Shown here in pieces: positions 1 to 8,933 of a stretch of DNA of 36,892 nt. The stretch is from assembly GCA_034659475.1 (NCBI GenBank), contig JAYEHK010000134.1, positions 1-36,892 on the forward strand. Direction: 5' to 3'. The number at the start of each line of letters is the position of its first letter. The first letter of the stretch is position 1. Below the pieces are notes generated by a model that saw only the letters and a list, made by a program, of their open reading frames with translations, did no database searches and was not told the origin of the DNA. The translations under genes were made by a program, and so were the position numbers. This DNA is from JAYEHK01 sp034659475 (lineage in GTDB: Bacteria > Bacillota > Syntrophomonadia > Syntrophomonadales > Syntrophomonadaceae).

Positions 1-1
1 T

Positions 2-580
2 GAACTGACTTACCCGTTTATCATATATGATTTTGATAAGGATTTATTAAAAACATTTGATGAGAATAATTCAATTAAGGAACAAATGAAAAATAGTTCT
101 TCTTTTTTGTTTCCTGTTATTACTAATAACAATACACTTCTTGATTACCAGGTGAATATAGCTAATGGTGTTGTTGAGTATTTTCAACCTGCTGACTTAC
201 CAACAGATCTTGGTCAAGACAATGTGCAAATAAAGTCTTTGTCGACAACTATTTATACTATTCTTGAATACAATCAGCTTAAGAAGGAAGACTGCTATCT
301 AGTACAAATGCCTTATGGCCCCTTCGTACTTTTTACTAATATAGATGGTGAAGAATTTAGTATTCCTTTAGAGTTAGCTCTGACTAATTTTAACAACGTA
401 AGCAAAGCCAGTACTGATGAAATAAAAAAAAGACTGCTGAAGATGAAAGAACTTTTTGCAGATCCGCAAACATTTACTCCAACATCTGAAAACGCACCAG
501 CATTTAATGTTTTTAAGATTACTGATGTATGGTATGGTTTATACGAAGAAATAATCAATACCTTTCAGGAATCTAAGTAG
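2..580 (+). CDS. Unknown protein, 5' end outside the window
   Basis: I do not recognise this gene. The reading frame is open from the left edge, so the ATG at position 86 is probably internal and the gene starts outside the window. The visible part is about 192 residues, rich in Asn, Thr and Phe, acidic to neutral, with no obvious membrane segment or catalytic motif. It ends in TAG at 578-580, with a second in-frame stop (TAA) seven codons later. Base composition is clearly more AT-rich than the neighbouring comM. Together with the adjacent decayed recombinase this suggests acquired DNA, which is inference. Moderately sure that it is coding, no idea of function. Confidence 0.6.
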   Translation, partial: ELTYPFIIYDFDKDLLKTFDENNSIKEQMKNSSSFLFPVITNNNTLLDYQVNIANGVVEYFQPADLPTDLGQDNVQIKSLSTTIYTILEYNQLKKEDCYLVQMPYGPFVLFTNIDGEEFSIPLELALTNFNNVSKASTDEIKKRLLKMKELFADPQTFTPTSENAPAFNVFKITDVWYGLYEEIINTFQESK

Positions 581-646
581 TACTCGTATGAATTGGATTA
601 AACCATAAAAACAGATTTGAAAAACTGCGGCCTTGATATTGATACT

Positions 647-665
647 AGGATGACCATCCTGTTTT
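647..665 (+). terminator. Possible weak terminator after the first gene
   Basis: A short 5-bp stem (AGGAT / ATCCT) with a GACC loop at 647-660 is followed by GTTTTT. It lies 67 bases after the first gene's stop codon. The stem is short, so this is a weak call. Confidence 0.3.
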
Positions 666-722
666 TAAACGTACCTCACGTCATCCTTACTGTTTCATTG
701 TATTGCAGTCTATCTTTTTTAA

Positions 723-1740
723 CTATGTTTCAATATCTGTGCCGTCCTTAAAGGTAAACACCAACCTACCATCGGAAAATACAGTAACCTTATCCACAAT
801 AGCAATCCATAGTTTTTTATCGAATTCCTCAATAAATAACGGTCGTTTTTCTATATCCCGCATAAACGAATCCAGGGTTTTATGCTTTTTACGACGATTT
901 ATACGAAGTGTTTCCAGTTCGGCAATTTGCTCCGTAGCTTTTTGATGTCGCTCCATATAGCTGTTGTGCCGTTCATTAAATTCATCCTGATTAACAGCAA
1001 CACGGACATTTTCATAAATGGATTTTCTCATGAGTTCAGAAACAACATCAATTTCTTGGCGAAGTTTTGCAAGTTCCGCGTCAATCGCCGTGCAGTCACA
1101 TAAGACTTGCTAGGCAATCCGGCAGTTAGCGAGCAGCTCCTCGCGGTCATCCATTAGTATGTTGAATGCTGTCAGGAACCTCAGTTTAATTTCGTCTTCA
1201 GTAAGATGCGGCGTTTGACAGGGCTTGCCGTTTTTATACTTCTCATTGCACCGCCATACCGTACGCCGGTATTTGGTATTTGAACCCCAGACCTTGGAGC
1301 CGTAAAAGCCGCCGCATTCGCCGCAAATTATCTTTGCCGAGAAAGGGCTGTGGCAGCTGACTGTCCTGCCGAGTTTTTTGCACCGCTCCAGTTCGGCCTA
1401 AACTGCATCGAATTCATCCGGATCAATAATGGCGGGATGGCTGTTCTGCACATAGTATTGGGGAACCTCTCCCTCATTGACTTTGGTGGCTTTGGTAAGG
1501 AAATCCACCGTGTTTCTCGCGAAGCGGCTGACTGATTTAGTGATAATTAAACCGATCTAACCGTCCAGCGCATCGCTGACCATCTGTTTAAAACCGTCGC
1601 GTTTCTTTGTGTTCGTGGCGCTGATACCTTCATCGGTGTAGACAGCAACAAATTCCCAATCGGCACGCTCCTTAATGTATTTTGTGTAATAGTCCACCTG
1701 GGCTTCATAGCTGGTAAGCTATGGGATTGATTCATTCCGC
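723..1740 (-). pseudogene. Decayed large serine recombinase
   Basis: Read on the minus strand, the region gives consecutive stretches of a large serine recombinase (TnpX/Tn4451-like). They are a resolvase-domain piece with YEAQVDYYT, DEGISATNTKKRDGF and TKSVSRFARNT, a recombinase-domain end with NSHPAIIDPDEFDAV, a zinc-ribbon piece with CGECGGFYGSKVWGSNT and WRCNEKYKNGKPC, and a coiled-coil C-terminus ending VDKVTVFSDGRLVFTFKDG. The N-terminus with the catalytic serine is missing, and there is an internal deletion between FLTK and VNEGEVPQ. At least four in-frame stops interrupt it: one just before the YEAQ block, then at 1557-1559, 1398-1400 and 1110-1112. It cannot be active. It marks an old integration next to comM. 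Only its last 102 codons remain as an intact frame (723-1031). Confidence 0.88.
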
Positions 1741-1808
1741 ATTCAATAGCAGGATTTTACAATTTTTAATAGAAATATTATACAAAACGCTAGAAAGTGA
1801 GAAATTTC

Positions 1809-3344
1809 ATGCTTGGCATTACCAATACATTAGTCCTTACCGGAATTGACGCAGTTCCTGTGAAGGTGGAAGTAGACATTCAGAATGGGCTGCCGGCTTT
1901 TGACATCGTCGGGTTGGCATCTGTTTCCATTAAAGAAGCGAGAGAACGTGTACGCTCTGCGGTGAAGAACTCCGGTTTCAAGTTTCCCGGCACACGCATC
2001 ACCGTTAATCTCGCTCCGGCAGATCTTAAGAAGGAAGGCAGTCATTTTGATCTGGCTATTGCCCTGGGGATTCTTCTGGCAAGTGAACAGGTAGAGACCC
2101 GTATGAATCTATCTCATTTTTATCTGGCCGGTGAACTGTCCCTCGATGGTTCTGTTCGCGGCGTTCCCGGGATTCTCCCTATGGTGCTGGAACTGGCTGA
2201 CCACAAAACTGAACCGGTTTTTATTCTTCCCGCAGACAATAAAAATGAAGCAGCACTGGTCAATGAAGTCTCGTCCTACCAACTGGATCACCTCTCGCAA
2301 CTCTGCAGCTTCGTGCAGGGAGATACACCCCTGACTGTAATAGAATATCTGGATAAAACCGAAGGGGAAGAAAAATCTTTTGTCCCTGATTTTGCAGAGG
2401 TCAAGGGACAGGAAAGTGCAAAAAAGGCCCTGCAGATTGCGGCCGCGGGAATGCATAATATTTTGCTTATTGGTCCCCCAGGAGGCGGTAAAACCATGCT
2501 GGCCCGCCGCCTTCCTGGCATTCTTCCAGAGATGAACCGGGAAGAGGTTCTGCAAACAACACAGATCTATTCTGTGGCCGGACTCTTATCTGGTTCCCGT
2601 CCGCTGGTTCAAGAGCGTCCCTTTCGCACCCCACATAAAAACGCGTCATCTGCAAGCATTATCGGAGGTGGACGAATTCCCCACCCCGGTGAGATCAGCC
2701 TGGCCCAAAATGGCGTGCTGTTCCTGGACGAACTGCCGGAATTCAATCGAGATGTCCTGGAGGCCCTGCGCCAGCCACTGGAAGATAAGGTGGTCACGAT
2801 TGCCCGCGCCAGTGCTACCTGCAGTTATCCCGCGGACTTCTGTATGGTGGCAAGTATGAATCCATGCCCATGCGGGAACTATGGATCTGACCTGGAATGC
2901 CGCTGTACCCCCCTGCAGATTCAACGCTATCTGAACCGCATCTCCGGACCGTTGCTGGACCGCATGGATCTTCATGTAGAGGTTCCCCGAGTTAATTACG
3001 ATCAGCTCCGCGACCGTTCAACGGGTGAAAGTTCGTCAACAATCCGCGAACGAGTAACAACCGCAAGACAGATCCAGGAAAAACGGTTCTCTCGATATAA
3101 GATCAGTCTCAACTCCCAGATGCGACCCTCCGATATTAAGAAATTCTGTCAGCTCAATGAGGAATCAGAAGCCCTCTTGAAAACAGCCTTCAACCGACTG
3201 AAGATGAGCGCCCGTGCCTACGACAGAATCCTAAAGGTCGCACGAACCATTGCAGACCTGGACCAGGTCCAGGACATCCGCACCGAAGATCTGGCAGAGT
3301 CCCTGCAGTATCGGAGTCTGGACCGGAAGTATTGGAATGGGTAA
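1809..3344 (+). CDS. comM: ComM/YifB family Mg-chelatase-like AAA+ ATPase
   Basis: A magnesium-chelatase-like AAA+ ATPase of the YifB/ComM family. In proteobacteria ComM is a helicase promoting branch migration during natural transformation; the role in Clostridia is less certain. Domain order is the N-terminal Lon-like/ChlI domain (GLPAFDIVGL, ITVNLAPADLKKEG), then the ATPase core with Walker A GPPGGGKT, Walker B GVLFLDELPEF, and a Cys-rich MNPCPCGNYG region, then the C-terminal MgChII domain. I chose the ATG at 1809 (511 aa). It gives the family's usual MLG..GIDA..V.VEVDI start and has AAAGTGAG about 8 bases upstream; a GTG at 1797 in the same frame would add four residues. In many Clostridia this gene sits beside rnhB and yraN; here it is about 13 kb away on the opposite strand. 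Confidence 0.93.
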   Translation: MLGITNTLVLTGIDAVPVKVEVDIQNGLPAFDIVGLASVSIKEARERVRSAVKNSGFKFPGTRITVNLAPADLKKEGSHFDLAIALGILLASEQVETRMNLSHFYLAGELSLDGSVRGVPGILPMVLELADHKTEPVFILPADNKNEAALVNEVSSYQLDHLSQLCSFVQGDTPLTVIEYLDKTEGEEKSFVPDFAEVKGQESAKKALQIAAAGMHNILLIGPPGGGKTMLARRLPGILPEMNREEVLQTTQIYSVAGLLSGSRPLVQERPFRTPHKNASSASIIGGGRIPHPGEISLAQNGVLFLDELPEFNRDVLEALRQPLEDKVVTIARASATCSYPADFCMVASMNPCPCGNYGSDLECRCTPLQIQRYLNRISGPLLDRMDLHVEVPRVNYDQLRDRSTGESSSTIRERVTTARQIQEKRFSRYKISLNSQMRPSDIKKFCQLNEESEALLKTAFNRLKMSARAYDRILKVARTIADLDQVQDIRTEDLAESLQYRSLDRKYWNG

Positions 3345-3436
3345 ACTTCTCTTACATATAAAAATCAAACCTAGTTTTCAAAGGTACAATGTTTCTTGAA
3401 CCCATATATTCAACAAATATGCCTACCGAAACAATT

Positions 3437-3467
3437 AAAAGGACCAGTCTCCAGAACTGGTCCTTTT
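3437..3467 (+). terminator. Strong bidirectional terminator between comM and the CoA-transferase
   Basis: A perfect 12-bp inverted repeat (AAAAGGACCAGT / ACTGGTCCTTTT) around a short loop, with A-run and T-run on the two sides. It lies between two convergent genes and could stop transcription in either direction. The rest of the 303-base gap (3345-3647) shows only a minor ACCC-TTCG-GGT hairpin near 3567. Confidence 0.85.
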
Positions 3468-3647
3468 AACACTAAATAATAGTAATTACACTGCAAAACC
3501 CACAAATTATTTTGTTTATAAATCCCTAATGAATATATACCAGACGCATTGCCAGACACGGAAGCACCCTTCGGGTACAAGCGCCGCCCACTAATTTGCC
3601 ATCAAGCTTACAATACCCTGCAGAAGCCAACAAAAAAGGGAACGAGC

Positions 3648-5003
3648 TTAATCCTGCTTATTACTCAGCCGCCAGATCCTCATCCGCTGCGCTTCTTTGA
3701 CAAGGTCATCCCTGAACCGAGGGTCAGCCAATTCGATTAAGAGTTCAGCTCTTCTCCATGTGGACTCTCCTTTGATTTTGGCTTTTCCATATTCGGTTAC
3801 GATATAATCAACCAGACTTCTGGGAGTGGTAACGATCGCTCCGGGTTCCAGTGTTGGTACGATTCGGGAATGCACATTGCCTTGCTTATCGGTATAGGTA
3901 CTGGTCAGGCACAGGAAACTCTTTCCACCCTTCGAATTGTTTGCCCCCTCTACAAAATCAACCTGCCCACCGGTACCTGAAATCTGTCTGAATCCCGAGC
4001 TTTCTGCACACACCTGACTGAAGAGATCTACCTCCAGGGCATTGTTGATAGAAACTACTTTCTTATTCATACCAATAATCCGTGGATCATTACAGAAGCC
4101 TGCCGGATGACTGGCCATCAGTGGATTATTCTCAATAAATTCATAGGTCTCTTTTGTTCCCAGGCAAAAAGTAAAACCTATTTTACCACGGTCGAAGGTC
4201 TTGTATTTATTGGTTACCAAGCCCTGATCAAACAGCTTGACCATTGAATTGCAAAACATTTCAGTATGTATTCCGAGATCTTTTATATCAGATTGAGAAA
4301 GTAATTCTCCCAGTAGATCCGGCAGGGTTCCGATACCAAGTTGCAGACAGGATCGGTCTTGTATTTCTTCCATCAAAAAATTTGCCATGATCTTATCGTT
4401 CTCATCCGGCGTTACTGCAGACGGCAACTCAAATAACGGGGTATTGCTGCCCTCAATAATGTAATCTACATTAGAGATGTGGATAGCGTCTTCCGAACCA
4501 CCGGGAACCCTTGGAATATTCTGGTTCACCTCCATAATCACTCGAAATGCCTTAAAACAGGCCGAATAGTTCATCGTGTTGGAAGGTCCGAATGAAAAGA
4601 AACCATGTTCATCCATAGGACTTACCTGCACAACCGCAGTGAATGGGGGATTCTTATCTGATTCCATCATAACAGTGCTTTCATGAAGGTTACAGGGTAG
4701 ATAAAACATCAAATTATTATCCGCCATTTTACGATCGATCGCACTGAAGTAATAGTTATTACAGGTAAAATGCTCATGGCTTGGATCAACCATAGCTGTT
4801 TGCAGGGGTGGCATCAGACTTGTCGATAGATAAATGAATACATTACGTAGTTCATCTCTTCGTTTTGCCAACTCAATGTCATAATCGATAGGACGTCCTT
4901 GAAAAGCACCAAATTGAATGTAATCCCCTGATTGAACGAGCTTAGCAGCATCTGATGCGCTGATCAGTTTCTCCTTATATTGGTCCCAATAGGTCTTTTT
5001 CAT
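3648..5003 (-). CDS. CoA-transferase of the butyryl-CoA:acetate / 4-hydroxybutyrate type
   Basis: A 451-residue family I CoA-transferase (acetyl-CoA hydrolase/transferase family), close in motif pattern to butyryl-CoA:acetate CoA-transferases of butyrate-forming Clostridia. It would exchange CoA between acetate (or another short acid) and an acyl-CoA such as butyryl-CoA. The likely catalytic glutamate is Glu248 in GIHTEMF. The family CoA-site signature GTGGQVDF is at 343-350, followed by GGKSFLCLTST and the typical C-terminal TEYGKAKIKG and HPDFRD-like ADPRFRDDL. Length is normal. A good GGAGG site precedes the ATG. It is divergent from the acyl-CoA dehydrogenase, which suggests a shared butyryl- or short-chain acyl-CoA pathway. 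4-Hydroxybutyrate CoA-transferase is the main alternative; the substrate cannot be read from sequence alone. Confidence 0.85.
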   Translation of the reverse strand: MKKTYWDQYKEKLISASDAAKLVQSGDYIQFGAFQGRPIDYDIELAKRRDELRNVFIYLSTSLMPPLQTAMVDPSHEHFTCNNYYFSAIDRKMADNNLMFYLPCNLHESTVMMESDKNPPFTAVVQVSPMDEHGFFSFGPSNTMNYSACFKAFRVIMEVNQNIPRVPGGSEDAIHISNVDYIIEGSNTPLFELPSAVTPDENDKIMANFLMEEIQDRSCLQLGIGTLPDLLGELLSQSDIKDLGIHTEMFCNSMVKLFDQGLVTNKYKTFDRGKIGFTFCLGTKETYEFIENNPLMASHPAGFCNDPRIIGMNKKVVSINNALEVDLFSQVCAESSGFRQISGTGGQVDFVEGANNSKGGKSFLCLTSTYTDKQGNVHSRIVPTLEPGAIVTTPRSLVDYIVTEYGKAKIKGESTWRRAELLIELADPRFRDDLVKEAQRMRIWRLSNKQD

Positions 5004-5530
5004 TGTGATTCCTCCCTAGTGATTTTGCGGTTCAATAAATCTAAATTACTCCGACAAAATGAACAGATAATTCTTGATCTCATTTTTCAAATTTCCCTCT
5101 GGCAAAACTTTATAACTTCATTTTTCCAATTGACAGCTTAATAAGTGAATCTCGAGTCAATCAATTGGGAAAATTGAGTTTTTAATTATAATCCAAACAA
5201 AATAGGAAATATCTACGCAAGTATTTTACAATAACGGATAAAAATAAGAAAGCTTTTTGTTTCAAATATGAAAATCTCTGCTTTTTCAACGGTTGTGTCG
5301 TTCGAACATAATCATAAAATGTATTTTAAAATTATAAAAATTACAAAAATTAAATTTATAACTTTCTGACACTGATTTTAGTGTAAAATAATAATATATT
5401 TCAGCGATGTTGCCAGATCCTTTTTGACTGCCATAAATTCTATCATAGGCTGCGGAAATGGGGACAGAGAATGGAATAGCATTACTTCAAAATGCAACAA
5501 AAACATTTAAGAAGGGAAGTTGAAGACATT
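5004..5530. promoter_or_regulatory. Shared divergent control region of CoA-transferase and acyl-CoA dehydrogenase
   Basis: About 500 AT-rich bases between two divergent genes. An inverted repeat has arms TTTTTCCAATTGA (5121-5133) and TCAATTGGGAAAA (5161-5173), separated by 27 bases that contain a CTCGAG. The right arm is itself the start of a small palindrome, TCAATT-N5-AATTGA (5161-5177). This could be a regulator site or a structured leader for the minus-strand gene. I could not pick convincing -35/-10 pairs for either gene; the stretch 5340-5400 is very AT-rich, with TAAAAT at 5384. Confidence 0.45.
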
Positions 5531-7369
5531 ATGGCGGCTAATTTCGCATATTCGAACATCAGAGACTTTAAATTTATTTTACAGGAATGGTTACCTACCG
5601 AAGAAATTTTTGCTTACCCACGTTTCAGCGAATACTATTCCAAAGATGATGTAGACGCTATTTTAGAGCCCGTGCGTAAGATGACCAAAGACCTTTTTGA
5701 ACCCTGTAACGAACAGACCGAAGAACAACCCTGCAAATTTAAAAATGGTAAAGTAAGTACCGCCCCCTTAATCGGGTCCTTGTTTCATAAAGTTCAGGAA
5801 GAAGGATGGGGCACAAGTAATATAGACAATAGTGAAGGCGCTATGGTCTTACCAAAAATATTGCATGAAATGGTACTGGAAATGTTTACAGCAGGCAATC
5901 CCTCCTTTTTGCCTTATGTTACCCTGACCAATAGTTGTGCAAATTTGATTCAGAACAATGCAGATGAAGATCTGGCAGAAATGTTTGTACCTAAAATGAT
6001 GGATGGCACCTGGGCCGGTTGTATGACGATGACAGAACCAAGCTGTGGTTCAGATATTGGTGACATCACAGCCAAAGCAACACCTACTGATGATCCCCGT
6101 ATCTTTAACATAAAGGCCCAGAAGATGTTTATCAGTGGTGGAGATAATGATTTTACTGAAAATATTATTCACCTTATGACCATCAGAGTAGATGGTGCAA
6201 AAGCAGGTTTTGGCGGCATCTCAACCATGATTGTTCCAAAATATTGGGTCAATGCAGATGGCACATTGGAAGATAATGACGTTCATCTGACCGGTATTGA
6301 GCACAAATTAGGCCAGGCTGGCTCGGTTACCGCATCCCTTAGTTTTGGGGACGAAGGAAAATGCCGTGGATGGCTGGTAGGGGTTAATCCTTTAAACAAT
6401 GAGGGCAAGGCAGACGGCTTAGGAAGAATATTCCAGATGATGAACGAAGAACGTTACGACACCGGCATGTTTGCACTGGGATGCACCGCTAATGCTGTTT
6501 ATAATGCACGCGACTATGCCAAGGACAGAATTCAGGGCAGATCATTAATGAATCCCAAAGGCGATCGAATTAATATCATAAATCATGAAGATATCAAGCG
6601 TACGCTGCTGAATGGAAAAGCGCATGTTGATGTTATGAGAGCCATGATTTATAAATCATTCTTCGCTTTTGATGTACGTAATAATGACACTGATCCTGAA
6701 AAGGTAAGAAAAGCCAACAATCTGATCGAAATCTGCACTCCGATATGTAAGGCTTACAATAGTGATGAGTGCTGGGGCCTTTGTGCTGAAGCACTGGCAG
6801 TATATGGCGGCTATGGATTCACAGAAGATTACCCGGTTGCCAAAATCGCCCGCGATTCCAAGATCTATGCCATCTGGGAAGGCACCAATCATATGCAGGC
6901 CATGGACCTGGTTACTCATAAATGGAGTTGGGACAAGGGGCGTGCATTCCCTGAATTCATGCAGGAAATAAAAGACTTCTATGAAACCAACAAAAACACC
7001 GCAGGGTTTGAAGTTGAATTTGCTCAATTGACTAAGGCAATTAATGATTATGCAGAAATACAGGAAATCATCGGAGGCTACCTGGCGAAGAAAGAAAAAA
7101 CCTTTGTAGATGTCTATGCTAACCGTATACTCACCGCCACTGCACAGCTATACGGAGGCAGTCTCTTGCTCGAACAGGCTTTACTGGCAGATAAAAAGAT
7201 CAAAGAACTGGGAACAGATCATCATGATTATTATTTCTACCTGGGTAAAGTTGAATCAGCAAAATATTTCTTGAATAATATTGTTCCTAATGTAGGCGCA
7301 GTTGCCGACGTACTCAGAGGTGAAGATCAATCCGTACTACGTGTACCTGTTGAAATCTTTGAATACTAA
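5531..7369 (+). CDS. Acyl-CoA dehydrogenase, long form with C-terminal extension
   Basis: An FAD-dependent acyl-CoA dehydrogenase of the approximately 600-residue class, longer than the 380-residue classical enzymes because of an extra C-terminal helical domain. It oxidises an acyl-CoA to the 2-enoyl-CoA, or runs in reverse with a suitable electron donor. Visible signatures are MTEPSCGSDIGDITAKA (FAD/substrate region), NEERYDTGMFALGCTANAV, and EALAVYGGYGFTEDYPVAKIARD followed by IWEGTNHMQAMDL. I prefer the ATG at 5531 (612 aa), whose MAANFAYSNIRDFKFILQEW fits the family start; GAAGGG lies 14 bases upstream. An ATG at 5492 would add 13 residues but has no good ribosome site. No electron-transfer flavoprotein genes are in the window. 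Confidence 0.9.
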   Translation: MAANFAYSNIRDFKFILQEWLPTEEIFAYPRFSEYYSKDDVDAILEPVRKMTKDLFEPCNEQTEEQPCKFKNGKVSTAPLIGSLFHKVQEEGWGTSNIDNSEGAMVLPKILHEMVLEMFTAGNPSFLPYVTLTNSCANLIQNNADEDLAEMFVPKMMDGTWAGCMTMTEPSCGSDIGDITAKATPTDDPRIFNIKAQKMFISGGDNDFTENIIHLMTIRVDGAKAGFGGISTMIVPKYWVNADGTLEDNDVHLTGIEHKLGQAGSVTASLSFGDEGKCRGWLVGVNPLNNEGKADGLGRIFQMMNEERYDTGMFALGCTANAVYNARDYAKDRIQGRSLMNPKGDRINIINHEDIKRTLLNGKAHVDVMRAMIYKSFFAFDVRNNDTDPEKVRKANNLIEICTPICKAYNSDECWGLCAEALAVYGGYGFTEDYPVAKIARDSKIYAIWEGTNHMQAMDLVTHKWSWDKGRAFPEFMQEIKDFYETNKNTAGFEVEFAQLTKAINDYAEIQEIIGGYLAKKEKTFVDVYANRILTATAQLYGGSLLLEQALLADKKIKELGTDHHDYYFYLGKVESAKYFLNNIVPNVGAVADVLRGEDQSVLRVPVEIFEY

Positions 7370-7384
7370 AAATTACTGAACCTT

Positions 7385-7429
7385 AAGCTCCGAGATATCT
7401 CACCAATAAGATATTTTGGAGCTTTTTTT
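7385..7429 (+). terminator. Terminator of the acyl-CoA dehydrogenase gene
   Basis: A long stem formed by AAGCTCC..ATATCT and AGATAT..GGAGCTT is followed by seven T residues, 15 bases after the stop codon. This is a classic intrinsic terminator. Confidence 0.88.
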
Positions 7430-7546
7430 GCACATCCCAATACTCTCCTACTGCTCCTGCATCCTTGGCTCGCAGCACTGCCTGCTCCCATTAACAAATA
7501 CCAATTGCTATGCCGTCTGCTAAAGTATTTCTATCTTAAATGTGCT

Positions 7547-7770
7547 TAATTAGAAAATAGGAACTGAAAACGCTGATGTACGCAGATTACCGCAGATTCA
7601 CGCTGTTCTTATTTTAATATTTTATACAGCGTTAATCTGCGGCAATCAGCGGCAATCTGCGTTAAAAATCGTTTCCCTCCCCAAACACCAATCCTCTAAT
7701 TTTCATCAGTGGTTGCCGTGTGCTCATTGAGTATGTCCTCCGGCCATGAGGGGGTTAGTAAGAAAATATA
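7547..7770. repeat. Composite intergenic repeat with a large palindrome
   Basis: This holds most of the gap 7370-7815. The left part (7547-7570) carries the GAAAATAGGAAC border seen elsewhere in the window. Next comes a large imperfect palindrome with arms 7569-7606 and 7626-7663, made of repeated CGCAGATT / AATCTGCG words around an AT-rich centre. The right part (7698-7770) is the border module with ATTTTCATCAGTGGTTG, TCATTGAGTATG and GGTTAGTAAGAAAATA. Related right modules lie at 16321, 21741 and 27991. It has no coding potential that I can support. Confidence 0.7.
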
Positions 7771-7790
7771 AACCGCCCGGAAATGGGCGG
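7761..7790 (-). terminator. Terminator of the cold-shock gene
   Basis: On the minus strand a CCGCCC / GGGCGG stem with a 6-base loop is followed by TTTATATTTT. It lies about 25 bases after the cold-shock stop codon. Confidence 0.75.
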
Positions 7791-7815
7791 CTAAACAATA
7801 TCTTATACAAAACAA

Positions 7816-8010
7816 TCAGGAACGAGAATGAACATTGGAAGCCTGCTGACCTTTGGGTCCTGATGTAACATCAAATTCAACCTTCTGCCCTTCTGATAAA
7901 GAGACTCCACCCTGTACCTCCGAATGATGAACAAACACGTCATTCCCTTTTTCCGTTTCAATAAATCCAAAACCCTTGGTACCATCGAACCACTTCACTG
8001 TTCCAATCAC
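7816..8010 (-). CDS. csp: Cold-shock protein (CspA family)
   Basis: A 64-residue single OB-fold RNA/ssDNA-binding chaperone, the normal length for the family. RNP1 is KGFGFIE and RNP2 is VFVHHS; the start MIGTVKWFDGTKGFGFI is typical, with the aromatic residues that stack on nucleic acid in place. The start codon is GTG at 8010, preceded by AAAGGAGAG at a good distance. About 140 bases separate it from the upstream phosphatase gene, enough for its own promoter and a long leader as is common for csp genes, although I could not assign the promoter. Confidence 0.95.
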   Translation of the reverse strand: MIGTVKWFDGTKGFGFIETEKGNDVFVHHSEVQGGVSLSEGQKVEFDVTSGPKGQQASNVHSRS

Positions 8011-8150
8011 AATGATCTCTCCTTTGTTATTTATTCTCCATTATTGTTCCCGATAAAACAAAGAATTCTCATGTTTTTTTCAATTTGACCTGAGACAGCC
8101 ACTATAATAGTTTTCTCTACCGTTTCCGGTCCTTTTCCTATTCACACAAG

Positions 8151-8924
8151 CTAGCTCTTAACCAATGCCAATCCGCCAAGAATTACATGACTGATCGTAC
8201 TGTTACCTGTCACCAGTGAAACCCCGCGTTTTTCTGTTAGATAATGAACCTGTCCCCCCGCCTCTTCTACCAATAAAGCCCCGGCAGCGACATCCCAGAG
8301 ACTAAGGTTTAACTCCCAATAGCCATCCAACATTCCACCAGCCACACAGGCCAGATCGTAAGCCGCAGACCCCATCCTCCGAATGCCTCTTACCCTGGTT
8401 ATAAAATGATTAAAATAAGCTACATTGTTTTCCTTATGGGTCGCACGATCATAAGGAAAACCTGTCGCCAGAACACATTCATTCAAATGTTCCTTCTGAC
8501 TTATCTGCAGTCTTTTAGCATTTAAAAAGGTACCTTCTCCTTTTACCGCCGTGAACATCTGCCCAAGCACAGGTGCATAGATGACGCCCAGTACAGTCTC
8601 CTTGTTCATTTGGAGCGCAACAGATATAACAAAAATCGGCAAACCCTGTGCATAATTCGTAGTGCCATCCAGCGGATCAATCACCCATCGATATTCGGAG
8701 TCACTCATTTCTTCGCCTGATTCTTCAGCCAGAATCGCGTGCCCCGGATATTCTCTATGGATGTTTTTTATCAATTGTTCCTCTGACCAACGATCCACCT
8801 CCGAGACCAGATCAATACAGCTTGATTTTTGATCAAATTTCAGATCAGCACGGCCCAGGTTGCGCACCTGTTCTTCTCCTATTTCGCGGACCCAATCCAT
8901 CACGTTTTGCAACAATTTATTCAT
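8151..8924 (-). CDS. Inositol-monophosphatase family phosphatase
   Basis: A Mg2+-dependent phosphatase of the inositol monophosphatase/SuhB family. With the upstream ATG at 8933 it has 260 residues; the ATG at 8924 gives 257 and has GAAAGATG at a better distance, so I used it. Metal-binding motifs are EESGE (about residue 70), the family signature DPLDGTTN (about 86-93), and WDVAAGALLVEEAGG near the C-terminus. The substrate could be inositol phosphate, another sugar phosphate, or 3'-phosphoadenosine 5'-phosphate; motifs alone do not separate these. It ends in TAG. It is on the same strand as the cold-shock gene downstream, with no close operon partner. Confidence 0.9.
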   Translation of the reverse strand: MNKLLQNVMDWVREIGEEQVRNLGRADLKFDQKSSCIDLVSEVDRWSEEQLIKNIHREYPGHAILAEESGEEMSDSEYRWVIDPLDGTTNYAQGLPIFVISVALQMNKETVLGVIYAPVLGQMFTAVKGEGTFLNAKRLQISQKEHLNECVLATGFPYDRATHKENNVAYFNHFITRVRGIRRMGSAAYDLACVAGGMLDGYWELNLSLWDVAAGALLVEEAGGQVHYLTEKRGVSLVTGNSTISHVILGGLALVKS

Positions 8925-8933
8925 ATTCAGCAT

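Noticed and set aside
1741..1808. Attachment site of the recombinase element at comM
   Set aside because: No duplicated core sequence could be identified on the other side of the remnant, and comM is intact; the idea cannot be supported within the window.
3549..3740. Small 63-codon frame downstream of comM
   Set aside because: Its second half lies antisense to the CoA-transferase gene, it has no ribosome site and no recognisable features.
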